From Kitasatospora terrestris (GTDB taxonomy: Bacteria; Actinomycetota; Actinomycetes; Streptomycetales; Streptomycetaceae), in the NCBI RefSeq assembly GCF_039542905.1, contig NZ_BAABIS010000001.1:4712001-4776000 (forward strand): 64,000 nt of DNA, written 5' to 3'. The position numbers were made by a program, and so were the translations under genes. The notes beneath the pieces were generated by a model, which was not told the DNA's origin, ran no database searches, and was given only the letters and a program-made list of their open reading frames with translations. Positions 8,715-17,247 of the stretch are shown one piece after another (within the stretch, counting starts at the first letter, position 1; every line of letters begins with the position of its first letter).

Positions 8715-8804
8715 GTGGACCCGAAGACTCGCATGCGGATCGTGACCGGCGCCCTGGTGCTGCTGCTCGTCGTGGTGATCATCAGCTCGCTGGCCCGGAA
8801 ATGA
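8715..8804 (+). CDS. 29-residue single-pass membrane peptide beside serC
   Basis: A tiny frame starting at GTG 8715 and ending at TGA 8804. The N-terminus is charged (VDPKTRMR), followed by one uninterrupted hydrophobic helix of about 17 residues (IVTGALVLLLVVVIISS) and a basic tail (LARK). This is positive-inside topology for a membrane peptide. It starts 9 nt after the AraC stop and ends 3 nt before the terminator at 8807. As I recall, a similar short membrane peptide sits next to serC in other streptomycetes; that conservation needs a tblastn check. Function unknown. Confidence 0.55.
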   Translation: MDPKTRMRIVTGALVLLLVVVIISSLARK

Positions 8805-8806
8805 GC

Positions 8807-8833
8807 GAAGCCCCCGCCGGTGGCGGGGGCTTC
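8807..8833. terminator. Bidirectional terminator between the small ORF and serC
   Basis: A perfect 12-bp stem (8807-8818 with 8822-8833) closed by a 3-nt loop. It lies 14 nt past the serC stop on one strand and 3 nt past the small ORF on the other, so it can end both transcripts. Confidence 0.85.
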
Positions 8834-8847
8834 TGCACGTGCCGGGG

Positions 8848-9966
8848 TCAGAGCTGCTCGACCACGTAGTCGATGCAGCCGGTGAGCTTCTCGACGTCCG
8901 CCGGGTCGACCGCCGGGAACATCGCGATGCGCAGCTGGTTGCGGCCGAGCTTGCGGTACGGCTCGGTGTCGACGATGCCGTTGGCACGCAGTGCCTTGGC
9001 GACCGCCGCGGCGTCGACCGAGTCGTCGAAGTCGATGGTGCCGACGACCTGCGAGCGCTCCTCCGGCTTGGCCACGAACGGCTGCGCGAAGGAGGACTTC
9101 TCGGCCCAGGAGTACAGGATCGAGGAGGACTCGGCGGTCCGCGCCACGGCCCAGTCCAGACCGCCCTGGCCGTTCAGCCACTCCAGCTGGTCGGCCAGCA
9201 GGAAGAGCGTGGCGATCGCCGGGGTGTTGTAGGTCTGGTCCTTCGACGAGTTGTCGATCGCGGTCGGCAGGTCGAAGAACGGCGGGACGTACCGGCCGGA
9301 GGCGGCGATCTCGGCGGCGCGCTCCAGGGCGGCCGGGGAGAAGGCGGCCAGCCACAGGCCGCCCTCGGAGGCGAAGGACTTCTGCGGGGCGAAGTAGTAG
9401 ACGTCCGTCTCGCGGATGTCCACCGGCAGGCCGCCGGCGCCGGAGGTGGCGTCGACCAGGACCAGCGAGCCGGCGTCCGCGCCCTCGGGGCGGCGGATCG
9501 GCATGGCGACACCGGTGGAGGTCTCGTTGTGGGTGAGGGCGTAGACGTCCACGCCCGCCTCGGCGACCGGCAGCGGGTGGGTGCCCGGCTCGCTCTTGAT
9601 CACGGTCGGCTCGGCCAGCCACGGGGCGGCCTTCACCGAGGACGCGAACTTCGAGGAGAACTCACCGAAGTTGAGGTGCTGGGACTTCTCGCGGACGAGG
9701 CCGAAGGCGGCGATGTCCCAGAACGCGGTGGAGCCGCCGTTGCCGAGGACGACCTCGTAGCCCTCCGGCAGCGAGAACAGCTCGGCGACGCCCTCGCGGA
9801 CGCGCTTGACGATGTTCTTGACCGGGGCCTGACGGTGGGAGGTGCCCAGCAGCGAGGTTCCGGTGGCGGCGAGGGCACTCAGGGCCTCGGGGCGCACCTT
9901 GGAGGGGCCGCAGCCGAAGCGGCCGTCGTTGGGCAGATTGTCGGCGGGGATCTGAATCTGAGCCAC
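8848..9966 (-). CDS. serC: Phosphoserine transaminase
   Basis: A 372-residue class-V aminotransferase of the actinobacterial SerC type. It converts 3-phosphohydroxypyruvate and glutamate to phosphoserine and 2-oxoglutarate in serine synthesis. The PLP-binding lysine is K196 in YYFAPQKSFASEGG, and the N-terminus carries FGCGPSKVRPEAL and LGTSHRQAPVK, both typical of this branch. Length is normal. It is transcribed alone and converges on the small membrane peptide across a shared terminator. Confidence 0.95.
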   Translation of the reverse strand: MAQIQIPADNLPNDGRFGCGPSKVRPEALSALAATGTSLLGTSHRQAPVKNIVKRVREGVAELFSLPEGYEVVLGNGGSTAFWDIAAFGLVREKSQHLNFGEFSSKFASSVKAAPWLAEPTVIKSEPGTHPLPVAEAGVDVYALTHNETSTGVAMPIRRPEGADAGSLVLVDATSGAGGLPVDIRETDVYYFAPQKSFASEGGLWLAAFSPAALERAAEIAASGRYVPPFFDLPTAIDNSSKDQTYNTPAIATLFLLADQLEWLNGQGGLDWAVARTAESSSILYSWAEKSSFAQPFVAKPEERSQVVGTIDFDDSVDAAAVAKALRANGIVDTEPYRKLGRNQLRIAMFPAVDPADVEKLTGCIDYVVEQL

Positions 9967-10120
9967 GGACGCAGCCTACTGTTTCGAGAAGGGGCAGCGG
10001 GACGGTCGTCCGCCCGCTGAGATGTGATCTTTCGGTCGCCGGGCGGTGATCCGTGCAGGGACCACCGCCCGAACGAGTGAACCGAATCAGCGGGCGGCAC
10101 CAGCCGTCCATGTCGCCCGG

Positions 10121-11221
10121 TCAGTGGGCGAGCTGGTCCCAGCCGTCGACGTCCTGCGGGCTGCGCGGGCCCGGGCCGATGTAGCGGGCGGCCGGGCGGA
10201 CCAGGCGGCCGGTGCGCTTCTGCTCCAGGATGTGCGCCGACCAGCCGGCGGTGCGGGCGCAGGTGAACATCGAGGTGAACATGTGCGCCGGGACCTCGGC
10301 GAAGTCCAGCATGATCGCGGCCCAGAACTCCACGTTGGTGGCGAGCACGCGGTCGGGGCGGCGGTTGTGCAGCTCCTCCAGCGCGGCCTTCTCCAGCGCC
10401 TCGGCGATCTCGAAGCGCGGCGCGCCGAGCTCCTTGGCGGTGCGGCGCAGCACGCGGGCGCGCGGGTCCTCGGCGCGGTAGACGCGGTGGCCGAAGCCCA
10501 TCAGGCGCTCGCCCTTGTCGAGGGCCTTCTTCACGTAGCCGGCGGCGTCGCCGGTGCGCTCGATCTCCTCGATCATGCCCAGCACGCGGGACGGCGCGCC
10601 GCCGTGCAGCGGGCCGGACATCGCGCCGACGGCGCCGGAGAGCGCCGCCGCCACGTCGGCGCCGGTGGAGGCGATGACGCGGGCGGTGAAGGTCGAGGCG
10701 TTCATGCCGTGCTCGGCGGCGGACGTCCAGTAGGCGTCGACGGCCTTGACGTGCTTCGGGTCCGGCTCGCCGCGCCAGCGGATCATGAACCGCTCGACGA
10801 TGGTCTCGGCCTTGTCGATCTCGCTCTGCGGGACCATCGGCAGACCCTGGCCGCGGGCGGACTGGGCCACGTACGACAGCGCCATGACGGCGGCGCGCGC
10901 GAGGTTGTCGCGGGCCTCCTCCTCGGAGATGTCGAGCAGCGGCTTCAGGCCCCAGACCGGGGCGAGCATGGCCAGGGCGGACTGCACGTCGACCCGGATG
11001 TCACCGGAGTGGACCGGGATCGGGAACGGCTCGGCGGCGGGCAGACCGGGGGCGAACTTCCCGTCGACCAGCAGGCCCCAGACGTGCCCGAAGGAGACGT
11101 TCCCGACCAGATCCTCGATGTCCACACCGCGGTAGCGCAGTGCGCCGCCTTCACGGTCGGGTTCGGCGATCTCGCTCTCGAAGGCGACTACCCCTTCGAG
11201 CCCGGGTACGAAATCGGACAT
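10121..11221 (-). CDS. Citrate synthase-like protein (citrate synthase 2 type)
   Basis: A 366-residue citrate synthase-family protein, preceded by AAGGAG. Conserved histidines are visible: H171 in AAEHGMNASTF, H206 in SGPLHGGAP and H245 in FGHRVYRAEDPR. In the motif that normally reads NVDFYSG, this protein has NVEFWAA (E298), so the canonical catalytic Asp is replaced by Glu. This form is, as I recall, usual in the streptomycete 'citrate synthase 2' group. It may make citrate or act on another acyl-CoA (2-methylcitrate or related). It is divergent from pdxH across a 321-nt region. Confidence 0.88.
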   Translation of the reverse strand: MSDFVPGLEGVVAFESEIAEPDREGGALRYRGVDIEDLVGNVSFGHVWGLLVDGKFAPGLPAAEPFPIPVHSGDIRVDVQSALAMLAPVWGLKPLLDISEEEARDNLARAAVMALSYVAQSARGQGLPMVPQSEIDKAETIVERFMIRWRGEPDPKHVKAVDAYWTSAAEHGMNASTFTARVIASTGADVAAALSGAVGAMSGPLHGGAPSRVLGMIEEIERTGDAAGYVKKALDKGERLMGFGHRVYRAEDPRARVLRRTAKELGAPRFEIAEALEKAALEELHNRRPDRVLATNVEFWAAIMLDFAEVPAHMFTSMFTCARTAGWSAHILEQKRTGRLVRPAARYIGPGPRSPQDVDGWDQLAH

Positions 11222-11542
11222 CAGACGGCTCCTTCAGTGATCCGACGCGGCGCGCGGCCGTGGTGGGGCCGGGCGCCGGTGACCGATGGTGGGTTGGCAC
11301 TCGGTGTCAGAGTGTCAGGCACGGAGTGCATTGCGCCATACACCACGACGGTGATGTTTCCCCCATGGCCCGCTCAATCCTCTGTGGGATCCGACATCAT
11401 CGGCGGATATTCCGGGGACTACCGGTGCGAACCGGACGATTCCCCGTACGGCGGGTGGTGAAGCGGTGGCGAGCCACCATATCCCCAGGTGTTTGCCGGG
11501 ACGTAGCGGCGTCCGGAGCTTGTCGTACGGGATGATGTCGGC
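11222..11542. other. Divergent intergenic region, citrate synthase / pdxH
   Basis: 321 nt with no credible ORF. The part next to the citrate synthase gene carries its AAGGAG ribosome-binding site. The middle (about 11300-11350) has repeated AGTGTCAGG / GGAGTGCA-like words that could be regulatory. No strong hairpin or consensus promoter is evident. Confidence 0.5.
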
Positions 11543-12241
11543 GTGCCTACCGCGGATCGCCACCCGACTGCCCTGTCCCAGCCCACCGAGGGCCGGCCCG
11601 GCCCGGACCTGTCCGTGATGCGCAAGCATTACCAGCACGAGGGCCTGGCGGAGGCCGACCTGGCCGTCGACCCGATCGCCCAGTTCACCCGCTGGTTCCA
11701 CGACGCGGACGAGGCCGGGGTGGCCGAGCCGAACGCGATGGTGCTCTCCACCGCCGACGCGGACGGCACGCCCAGCTCCCGGACGGTCCTGCTCAAGGGC
11801 TACGACCGGCGCGGGTTCGTGTTCTACACGAACTACGGCTCCCGCAAGGGGGCCGACCTGGCCGCCAACCCGCGCGCCTCGCTGCTCTTCCCGTGGATCG
11901 ACCTGGCCCGCCAGGTGGTGATCGGCGGCCGGGTGGAGAAGGTCGGCCGGGACGAGACCGCCGCGTACTTCCGGACCCGGCCGCACGGCTCGCAGCTCGG
12001 CGCCTGGGCGAGCGAGCAGTCCAGCCCGGTGGACGGCCGCGAGGTGCTGGAGCAGCGCTACGCCGACCTCGCCGCCCGCTACCCCGAGGGCGAGGGCGTC
12101 CCCGTCCCGCCGTTCTGGGGCGGCTACCGGGTCGTCCCGCGGACGGTCGAGTTCTGGCAGGGCCGGGAGAACCGCCTGCACGACCGGCTCCGCTTCGTCG
12201 CCGACGGCGAGGGCTGGCGGGTCGAGCGGCTCTGCCCGTGA
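11543..12241 (+). CDS. pdxH: Pyridoxamine 5'-phosphate oxidase
   Basis: A 232-residue FMN-dependent oxidase that makes pyridoxal 5'-phosphate from PNP or PMP. Diagnostic stretches include LSVMRKHYQHEGL, PNAMVLSTADADGTPSSRTVLLKG (split: PNAMVLSTADADG, PSSRTVLLKG), FYTNYGSRKG, and the C-terminal EFWQGRENRLHDRLRF with the family's final Arg-Leu-CP ending. The start is GTG 11543 with only a weak purine-rich site. It is the last ordinary housekeeping gene before the Fxs locus; 204 nt separate it from fxsA. Confidence 0.95.
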   Translation: MPTADRHPTALSQPTEGRPGPDLSVMRKHYQHEGLAEADLAVDPIAQFTRWFHDADEAGVAEPNAMVLSTADADGTPSSRTVLLKGYDRRGFVFYTNYGSRKGADLAANPRASLLFPWIDLARQVVIGGRVEKVGRDETAAYFRTRPHGSQLGAWASEQSSPVDGREVLEQRYADLAARYPEGEGVPVPPFWGGYRVVPRTVEFWQGRENRLHDRLRFVADGEGWRVERLCP

Positions 12242-12445
12242 CGGGCCCCGCGGGAGCGGAGCTGACGTACGGTCAACTCGGGCCCCCGTCCGTCGGCCGA
12301 CCGGACGAAGTATGACTCGAATGGGGTAGGCGATCGGCCGATTCCGCCCTGGGGGGCGGGCTCGGAGCGTAGGGTGCGGTGCGGTTGGTCCCGTCTTTGG
12401 ATGCCGGGGCCCGTCTCGCGCCCGCGGGCGCAGAAACGAGTCATC

Positions 12446-12628
12446 ATGGTCGCCGCACTCGCCACCAAGCCCGCCGACAGCGCGCGCGTCGAGGGGACGG
12501 AGGCGAGGCCTTCGCTCACCGCCCTGGCCGCCCTGGGTGCCGAGGAGCTCACCGCCGACCTGTTCCGCGCGCTGCCCGGCGAGACCGGCGGCCCGGTGGC
12601 CGTCGCCGCGTTCAACTCCTCGATCTGA
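12446..12628 (+). CDS. fxsA: FxsA: FxSxx-COOH RiPP precursor peptide
   Basis: A 60-residue peptide from ATG 12446, ending in AAFNSSI-COOH. The C-terminal Phe-Asn-Ser-Ser-Ile fits the family motif F-x-S-x-x at the extreme C-terminus. Residues 1-50 form an acidic, Ala/Leu-rich leader (LTALAALGAEELTADLFRAL). In the known family (FxsA/FxsB) the radical SAM partner installs a strained three-residue cyclophane crosslink between the Phe ring and a side-chain beta carbon. Here that would involve F56 and S58, by inference. The ribosome-binding site is weak (ACGAG); an upstream in-frame ATG at 12401 is possible. FxsB starts 36 nt downstream. The gene's position immediately before a radical SAM/SPASM gene is decisive. 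Confidence 0.88.
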   Translation: MVAALATKPADSARVEGTEARPSLTALAALGAEELTADLFRALPGETGGPVAVAAFNSSI

Positions 12629-12663
12629 CGGGCGAGCAGGCCGACCGTCAGCAGGATCCCGCC

Positions 12664-15060
12664 ATGCCGCGCCCGTTGGTGCCGTTCTCGCAGTACGTCC
12701 TGAAACTGCACAGCCGTTGCGACCTCGCGTGCGACCACTGCTACGTGTACGAGCACGCCGACACCAGCTGGCGCGGCAAACCCAGGGCCGCCACCGAGGC
12801 GGTCCTGGCGCGGACCGCCGAGCGGATCGCCGAGCACGCCGGGGCGCACGGGCTGACCGCCGTCCACGTGGTGCTGCACGGCGGGGAGCCGCTGCTGGCG
12901 GGCCGGGCGGCCGTCGGCCGGGCCGCCGAACTCCTCCGGGCCGCCCTCCCGGAGGGCTGCGCGCTGGACCTGCGGATCCACACCAACGGCGTCCGACTGG
13001 ACGAGAGCTGGTGCGAGCTCTTCGCCTTGCACGGGATCCGGGTCGGGATCTCCCTGGACGGCGACCGGGCCGCCAACGACCGGCACCGCCGGTTCGCCGA
13101 CGGCCGCTCCAGCCACGGCCGGGTGCTGGCCGCCGTGGCGCTGCTCCGCCGCCCGGAGTACCGGGACCTCTACGCGGGCCTGCTGTGCACGGTCGACGTG
13201 GAGAACGACCCCGTCGCGGTGGTGGACGCGCTGGTCGCGCTGGAGCCGCCGCGGATCGACTTCCTCCTCCCGCACGCCACCTGGGACCAGCCGCCGAAGC
13301 GCCCGGCCGGCATGGGCGAGACCCCGTACGCGGACTGGCTGCTGGCGGCCCACGGCCGGTGGACGGAGCTCGGCCGGCCGGTGCCGGTGCGGACCTTCGA
13401 CTCGATCCACCGGACGCTGCGCGGCCGCTCCAGCCTCACCGAGTCGCTCGGGCTCGACCCCTCCGACCTGGTGGTGGTCGACACGGACGGCTCCTTCGAG
13501 CAGGCCGACAGCCTGAAGACCGCCTACGACGGCGCGCCCGCCACCGGGTTCGACGTCTTCGCGCACACGCTGGACGAGGTGGCCCGGCACCCGGGCATGG
13601 TCGCCCGGCAGTCGGGCCTGGCCGGGCTGGCCGAGCAGTGCCGCGCCTGCCCGGTGGTGCGCTCCTGCGGCGGCGGCCTCTACGCCCACCGGTACCGCGG
13701 CGACGGCACCGGCTTCCTCAACCCCTCGGTGTACTGCGGTGACCTGTTGAGACTCATCACCACCGTCCGCGACCGGACGGCGCCCGCGACGGCCGTGCCC
13801 GCCCAGCAGGCGCGCGAACTGACCGAAACGCAGTGGGAGGAGCTGGCCGAGGGGTACGGCGCGGAGTCGACCGTCCGGGCCCTGGCCGCGGCCCAACTCG
13901 GGCTCACCAGGAAGCTGGTGGCGGCGGTCGGGGCCGGCTCCCCGGGCTGGGAGCTGCTCGGGTCGCTGGACGAGCGGGACGGCGCGGCCCTGGACGCGGT
14001 GCTCGCCCACCCGTACGCGCGGGCCTGGGCCGTGCGCCGCCTGCGGGAGGAGCCGGGCGCCGACCCGGGCGCCCTGGCGGGGCTGGCCGCGGCGGCCGCG
14101 CTGCGGGCCGGACGCGCCTTCGAGCTGCCGCTGCCGGTCCGCGACGGCGCCGTCCACCTGCCCACGCTGGGCCGGGTGCTGGTGGCGGACGCCGAGGAGG
14201 CGGTGCTGACCGGCGACGCCGAGGGGTTCACCGTCGCCGGGGTGCGGGTCGGCCCGGACGCGCCGGGCGACGCGCGCTGGCAGCCGGTCCGGCGGGTGGC
14301 GCTGGCCGGCGGCTGGACGCCCGCGCTGGAGGACACCGACCCGCAGCGCGACAGCCACCAGTGGCCGGTGACCGGGCGGCTGGACGACGAGGAGTGGCCG
14401 GCCTGGGCGGGCGCGCTGCGCGAGGCCTGGGAGCTGATCGGCCGGGACCTGCCCGGGTACGCGCCCGGCCTGCGGGCGGGCCTGTCCACCATCACCCCGC
14501 TGCGGCCCGGACCCGAGGGCCGGGACGTCTCCGCCGCCGCCCGGCAGGCGTTCGGCGCGGTCGGCATCGCCCGGCCCGGCACCGCGCCGATCCTGGCGCT
14601 GCTGCTGGTGCACGAGTTCCAGCACGTGAAGCTGGGCGCGGTGCTGGACTTCCACGACCTGTTCGACCGGGCCGAGGCGCGGCTCTTCCACGCGCCCTGG
14701 CGGCCCGACCCGCGGCCGCTGGAGGGCCTGTTCCAGGGCACGTACGCGCACCTGGCGGTCACCGAGTTCTGGGCCACCCGGGTGCTGGCGTACGACGGGC
14801 TGGCGGGCGGTCCGGCCGAGCACGCCCGGGTGCAGCTGGCGACCTGGCGCGGGCACACCGCGCGGGCGGTGGAGGTGCTGGCCGGCTCGGGGGCGCTCAC
14901 CGCGCTCGGGACGCGCTTCGCCGAAGGCATGGCGGCCGCGGTCGAGCCGTGGCTGGCGGTGCCGGTCGGCCCGGCCGCCGAGGCGGCGGCGCGGGCGGAG
15001 TCCGAGCGGAACCTGGCCGCGTTCCGGGTCCGGGCCGCCTCCGGGGTGGGCGCCGGCTGA
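12664..15060 (+). CDS. fxsB: FxsB(H): radical SAM/SPASM maturase with HExxH extension
   Basis: A 798-residue protein from ATG 12664, with AGGA 8 nt upstream. The radical SAM cluster motif is C19-x3-C23-x2-C26 (SRCDLACDHCYVYEH), followed by the SAM-binding HGGEPLL. The SPASM region has C326, C329, C335 and C358, ligands for auxiliary 4Fe-4S. After residue ~400 comes a long extension related to HExxH peptide beta-hydroxylases, with HEFQH at 650-654 and PWRPDPRPLEGL near 680. At the position where I recall a third metal-ligand His in active hydroxylases, this protein has Gln691 (LFQGTYAH). That fits the 'FxsBH, inactivated hydroxylase extension' type. Role: crosslinks FxsA. Translationally coupled to the next gene (TGATG). 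Confidence 0.9.
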   Translation: MPRPLVPFSQYVLKLHSRCDLACDHCYVYEHADTSWRGKPRAATEAVLARTAERIAEHAGAHGLTAVHVVLHGGEPLLAGRAAVGRAAELLRAALPEGCALDLRIHTNGVRLDESWCELFALHGIRVGISLDGDRAANDRHRRFADGRSSHGRVLAAVALLRRPEYRDLYAGLLCTVDVENDPVAVVDALVALEPPRIDFLLPHATWDQPPKRPAGMGETPYADWLLAAHGRWTELGRPVPVRTFDSIHRTLRGRSSLTESLGLDPSDLVVVDTDGSFEQADSLKTAYDGAPATGFDVFAHTLDEVARHPGMVARQSGLAGLAEQCRACPVVRSCGGGLYAHRYRGDGTGFLNPSVYCGDLLRLITTVRDRTAPATAVPAQQARELTETQWEELAEGYGAESTVRALAAAQLGLTRKLVAAVGAGSPGWELLGSLDERDGAALDAVLAHPYARAWAVRRLREEPGADPGALAGLAAAAALRAGRAFELPLPVRDGAVHLPTLGRVLVADAEEAVLTGDAEGFTVAGVRVGPDAPGDARWQPVRRVALAGGWTPALEDTDPQRDSHQWPVTGRLDDEEWPAWAGALREAWELIGRDLPGYAPGLRAGLSTITPLRPGPEGRDVSAAARQAFGAVGIARPGTAPILALLLVHEFQHVKLGAVLDFHDLFDRAEARLFHAPWRPDPRPLEGLFQGTYAHLAVTEFWATRVLAYDGLAGGPAEHARVQLATWRGHTARAVEVLAGSGALTALGTRFAEGMAAAVEPWLAVPVGPAAEAAARAESERNLAAFRVRAASGVGAG

Positions 15061-15866
15061 TGGAGTCCCCGCGCACCCCGGGACCGGGCCGTGCCGAGCT
15101 GGTCCGCGACCTGCGGGCGCTCGGCATCCTGCCGGGGGAGATCCTGCTGGTGCACTCCGCGCTGCGGACGGTCGGCCCGATCGACGGCGGACCGCGCACC
15201 CTCCTGGAGGCGCTGCTGGAGGTGCTCGGCCCCGAAGGCACGCTGGTGGTCTACACGGCCTGCCCGGAGAACTCCGACACCTCCCGGATGGCCAGGGCGC
15301 TGACCGACCACCTCGACCCGCAGAAGAGGTCCGACCACCAGGCCGCGATGCCCGCCTACGACCGGGCGACCACCCCGTCCACACCGCTGCTCGGCTGGTT
15401 CTCCGAGGAGGTCAGGGCCGACCCGCGCGCGGTGCGCAGCGAGCACCCGCAGACCTCCTTCACCGCGATCGGCCGGGACGCGGCGCGGCTGACCGCCGAC
15501 CACCGGTTGCACAGCCACCTGGGCCCGCACTCCCCGGTGCAGCAGTTGTACGACCGGCGTGCGCGGGCGCTCCTGATCGGCCTGCCGATCTGGTGCTGCA
15601 CTCCCGTGCACCTGGCCGAGTACTGGCTGCCCGATCCGCCGGTGCAGCTGTACGGCTGCGTGATGGAGGACAAGTGGGGGCGGCACTGGCGGCACTTCCA
15701 GGCGGTCGAACTGCGCGACGGCCACCTGGAATCGCTCGGTGTCTGGTTGGACCGGAAGTTGCGGGAACGCACCGAGGGACCGCTCGGCAAGGCACACTGT
15801 TTTGTGCTGCCGATCCGGGAAACGGTCGATTCTGCTTTCGACTTTCTCCGGAACGGTGTCGTTTGA
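15060..15866 (+). CDS. AAC(3)-family acetyltransferase of the Fxs locus
   Basis: A 268-residue protein whose ATG shares the A of the FxsB stop (TGATG). Family signatures: ILLVHSALRTVGPIDGG at the N-terminus, SEHPQTSFTAIG (the EHP-x2-SF segment containing the conserved active-site His of AAC(3)), and ALLIGLPIWCCTPVHLAEY near the C-terminus. AAC(3) enzymes acetylate the 3-amino group of aminoglycosides. In this operon an aminoglycoside target is unlikely; acetylation of the modified FxsA product or of a partner is a reasonable inference. A 96-nt gap separates it from fxsC. Confidence 0.85.
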   Translation: MESPRTPGPGRAELVRDLRALGILPGEILLVHSALRTVGPIDGGPRTLLEALLEVLGPEGTLVVYTACPENSDTSRMARALTDHLDPQKRSDHQAAMPAYDRATTPSTPLLGWFSEEVRADPRAVRSEHPQTSFTAIGRDAARLTADHRLHSHLGPHSPVQQLYDRRARALLIGLPIWCCTPVHLAEYWLPDPPVQLYGCVMEDKWGRHWRHFQAVELRDGHLESLGVWLDRKLRERTEGPLGKAHCFVLPIRETVDSAFDFLRNGVV

Positions 15867-15962
15867 GGTCAGGCGGTATTCCATTCGGGAAGGCGGCGTT
15901 CCTACACTGAACTCCCGCTACCTGCGGGGCGGATGGCGGGCGTGGTCTCGGGGGAGGCGCGA

Positions 15963-17207
15963 GTGAACAGCCCGACGGGCAGGGGCAAGGGCGCGGCCAG
16001 GCCGTACTTCTTCCTCAGCTACGCGCACACGCCCAGGGTCAACGCCCGGGGAGTGGACCCGAACCACTGGGTCGGCCGGCTGTTCGGCGACCTGTGCGAG
16101 GCGATCCTGCAGATCACCGACGCCCCGGCGGGCGACCCGATCGGCTTCATGGACCGCTCGATGCACCAGGGCCAGAAATGGGCCGAGCGGCTCTCCTGGG
16201 AGCTGGCCAACTGCCGGGTGTTCGTGCCGCTCTACTCGCCGCGCTACTTCAAGAGCGAGGCCTGCGGCAAGGAGTGGCACGCCTTCACCCGCCGCTCGGT
16301 CTACCAGCGGCGGCCGACCGCCGAGCGGGCGACCGGCATCGTCCCGGCGCTGTGGGTGTCGATGGACCACTACCGGCTGCCCCGGGTGGCCAGTGAACTC
16401 CAGTTCAGCCACGACAGTTTCGGCGCCGACTACGCCGCCGAGGGCCTGTACGCGCTGATGAAGATCGACGACTACCGCTCGCAGTACGCCACCGCCGTGC
16501 TGCGGCTCGCCCAGCGCATCGTGGACGTCGCCGACCAGACGGTCATCCCGATCGGACAGCAGCTGGACTTCGAGGGACAGCCCTCGGCGTTCGAGCCGCC
16601 GGAGCCCAACGACCGGGTCCGGATCTCGGTGTACTCCTACCGGGAGCCGGAGCTGCCGCCGCACCGCAGCCCGTCCTGCTACGGCCAGCAGCGCACCGAC
16701 TGGCAGCCCTTCCGCCCGCCGTCCCGCCGCCCGCTGGTGGACGACGCGGCGGACGTCGCCCGCAGCATGGGGTTCCAGCCGAGCGTCCACGAGTTCGAGG
16801 ACGAGGCCGAGGCGCTGATGACGGCCGAACGACCGGTCGCGCCGAGCGTGCTGCTGGTCGACCGCTGGGCCTTCCTCGACACCCAGCGCTCGGATACCGT
16901 ACGGCAGTTGGACCGGCGCAACCTGTCCTGGCTGAGCGTGCTGGAACCCTGGAACCGGGACGACCAGCAGTGCCGGGACCACGAGCGGATGCTCAACGAG
17001 CTGGGCGACGGCGTCCTGCCCGCCACCCGGGCCGGCCGGCAGAAGCCCAGCCTGCGCGAGGAGGGCTCCACCGGCGTGCCCGGCAGCCTGGACGAGTTCC
17101 GCGGCGAGATGGAACGAGCGGTGATGCGGGCCAGCACCGCGTACGAGCAGCAGACCACCAGCCGGACCGTCGGGACGGGAACCCGAAGACCGCGTCTGGG
17201 GACGTGA
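15963..17207 (+). CDS. fxsC: FxsC: TIR-like protein of the FxSxx system
   Basis: A 414-residue protein from GTG 15963, with GGAGG 5 nt upstream. Residues ~12-150 form a TIR-like domain: YFFLSYAHTP at the first strand, then VFVPLYSPRYFKSEACGKEW. The C101-G-K-E104 pattern aligns with the W-C-x-x-E segment that holds the catalytic Glu of NAD-cleaving TIR domains, so NADase activity is possible but unproven. The C-terminal half (from ~210) is FxsC-specific, with RISVYSYREPE, a Pro-rich linker and SVLLVDRWAFLD. It may sense the peptide state or signal to FxsT, which begins 40 nt downstream. Confidence 0.88.
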   Translation: MNSPTGRGKGAARPYFFLSYAHTPRVNARGVDPNHWVGRLFGDLCEAILQITDAPAGDPIGFMDRSMHQGQKWAERLSWELANCRVFVPLYSPRYFKSEACGKEWHAFTRRSVYQRRPTAERATGIVPALWVSMDHYRLPRVASELQFSHDSFGADYAAEGLYALMKIDDYRSQYATAVLRLAQRIVDVADQTVIPIGQQLDFEGQPSAFEPPEPNDRVRISVYSYREPELPPHRSPSCYGQQRTDWQPFRPPSRRPLVDDAADVARSMGFQPSVHEFEDEAEALMTAERPVAPSVLLVDRWAFLDTQRSDTVRQLDRRNLSWLSVLEPWNRDDQQCRDHERMLNELGDGVLPATRAGRQKPSLREEGSTGVPGSLDEFRGEMERAVMRASTAYEQQTTSRTVGTGTRRPRLGT

Positions 17208-17247
17208 GTTCGGGCAGCGACCATCGGACTTGGGGGAGGGACCCGTC

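Noticed and set aside
15060..15866. Antibiotic resistance gene interpretation of the AAC(3)-like protein
   Set aside because: Its translational coupling to fxsB and lack of aminoglycoside genes make a RiPP-associated role more likely than resistance.
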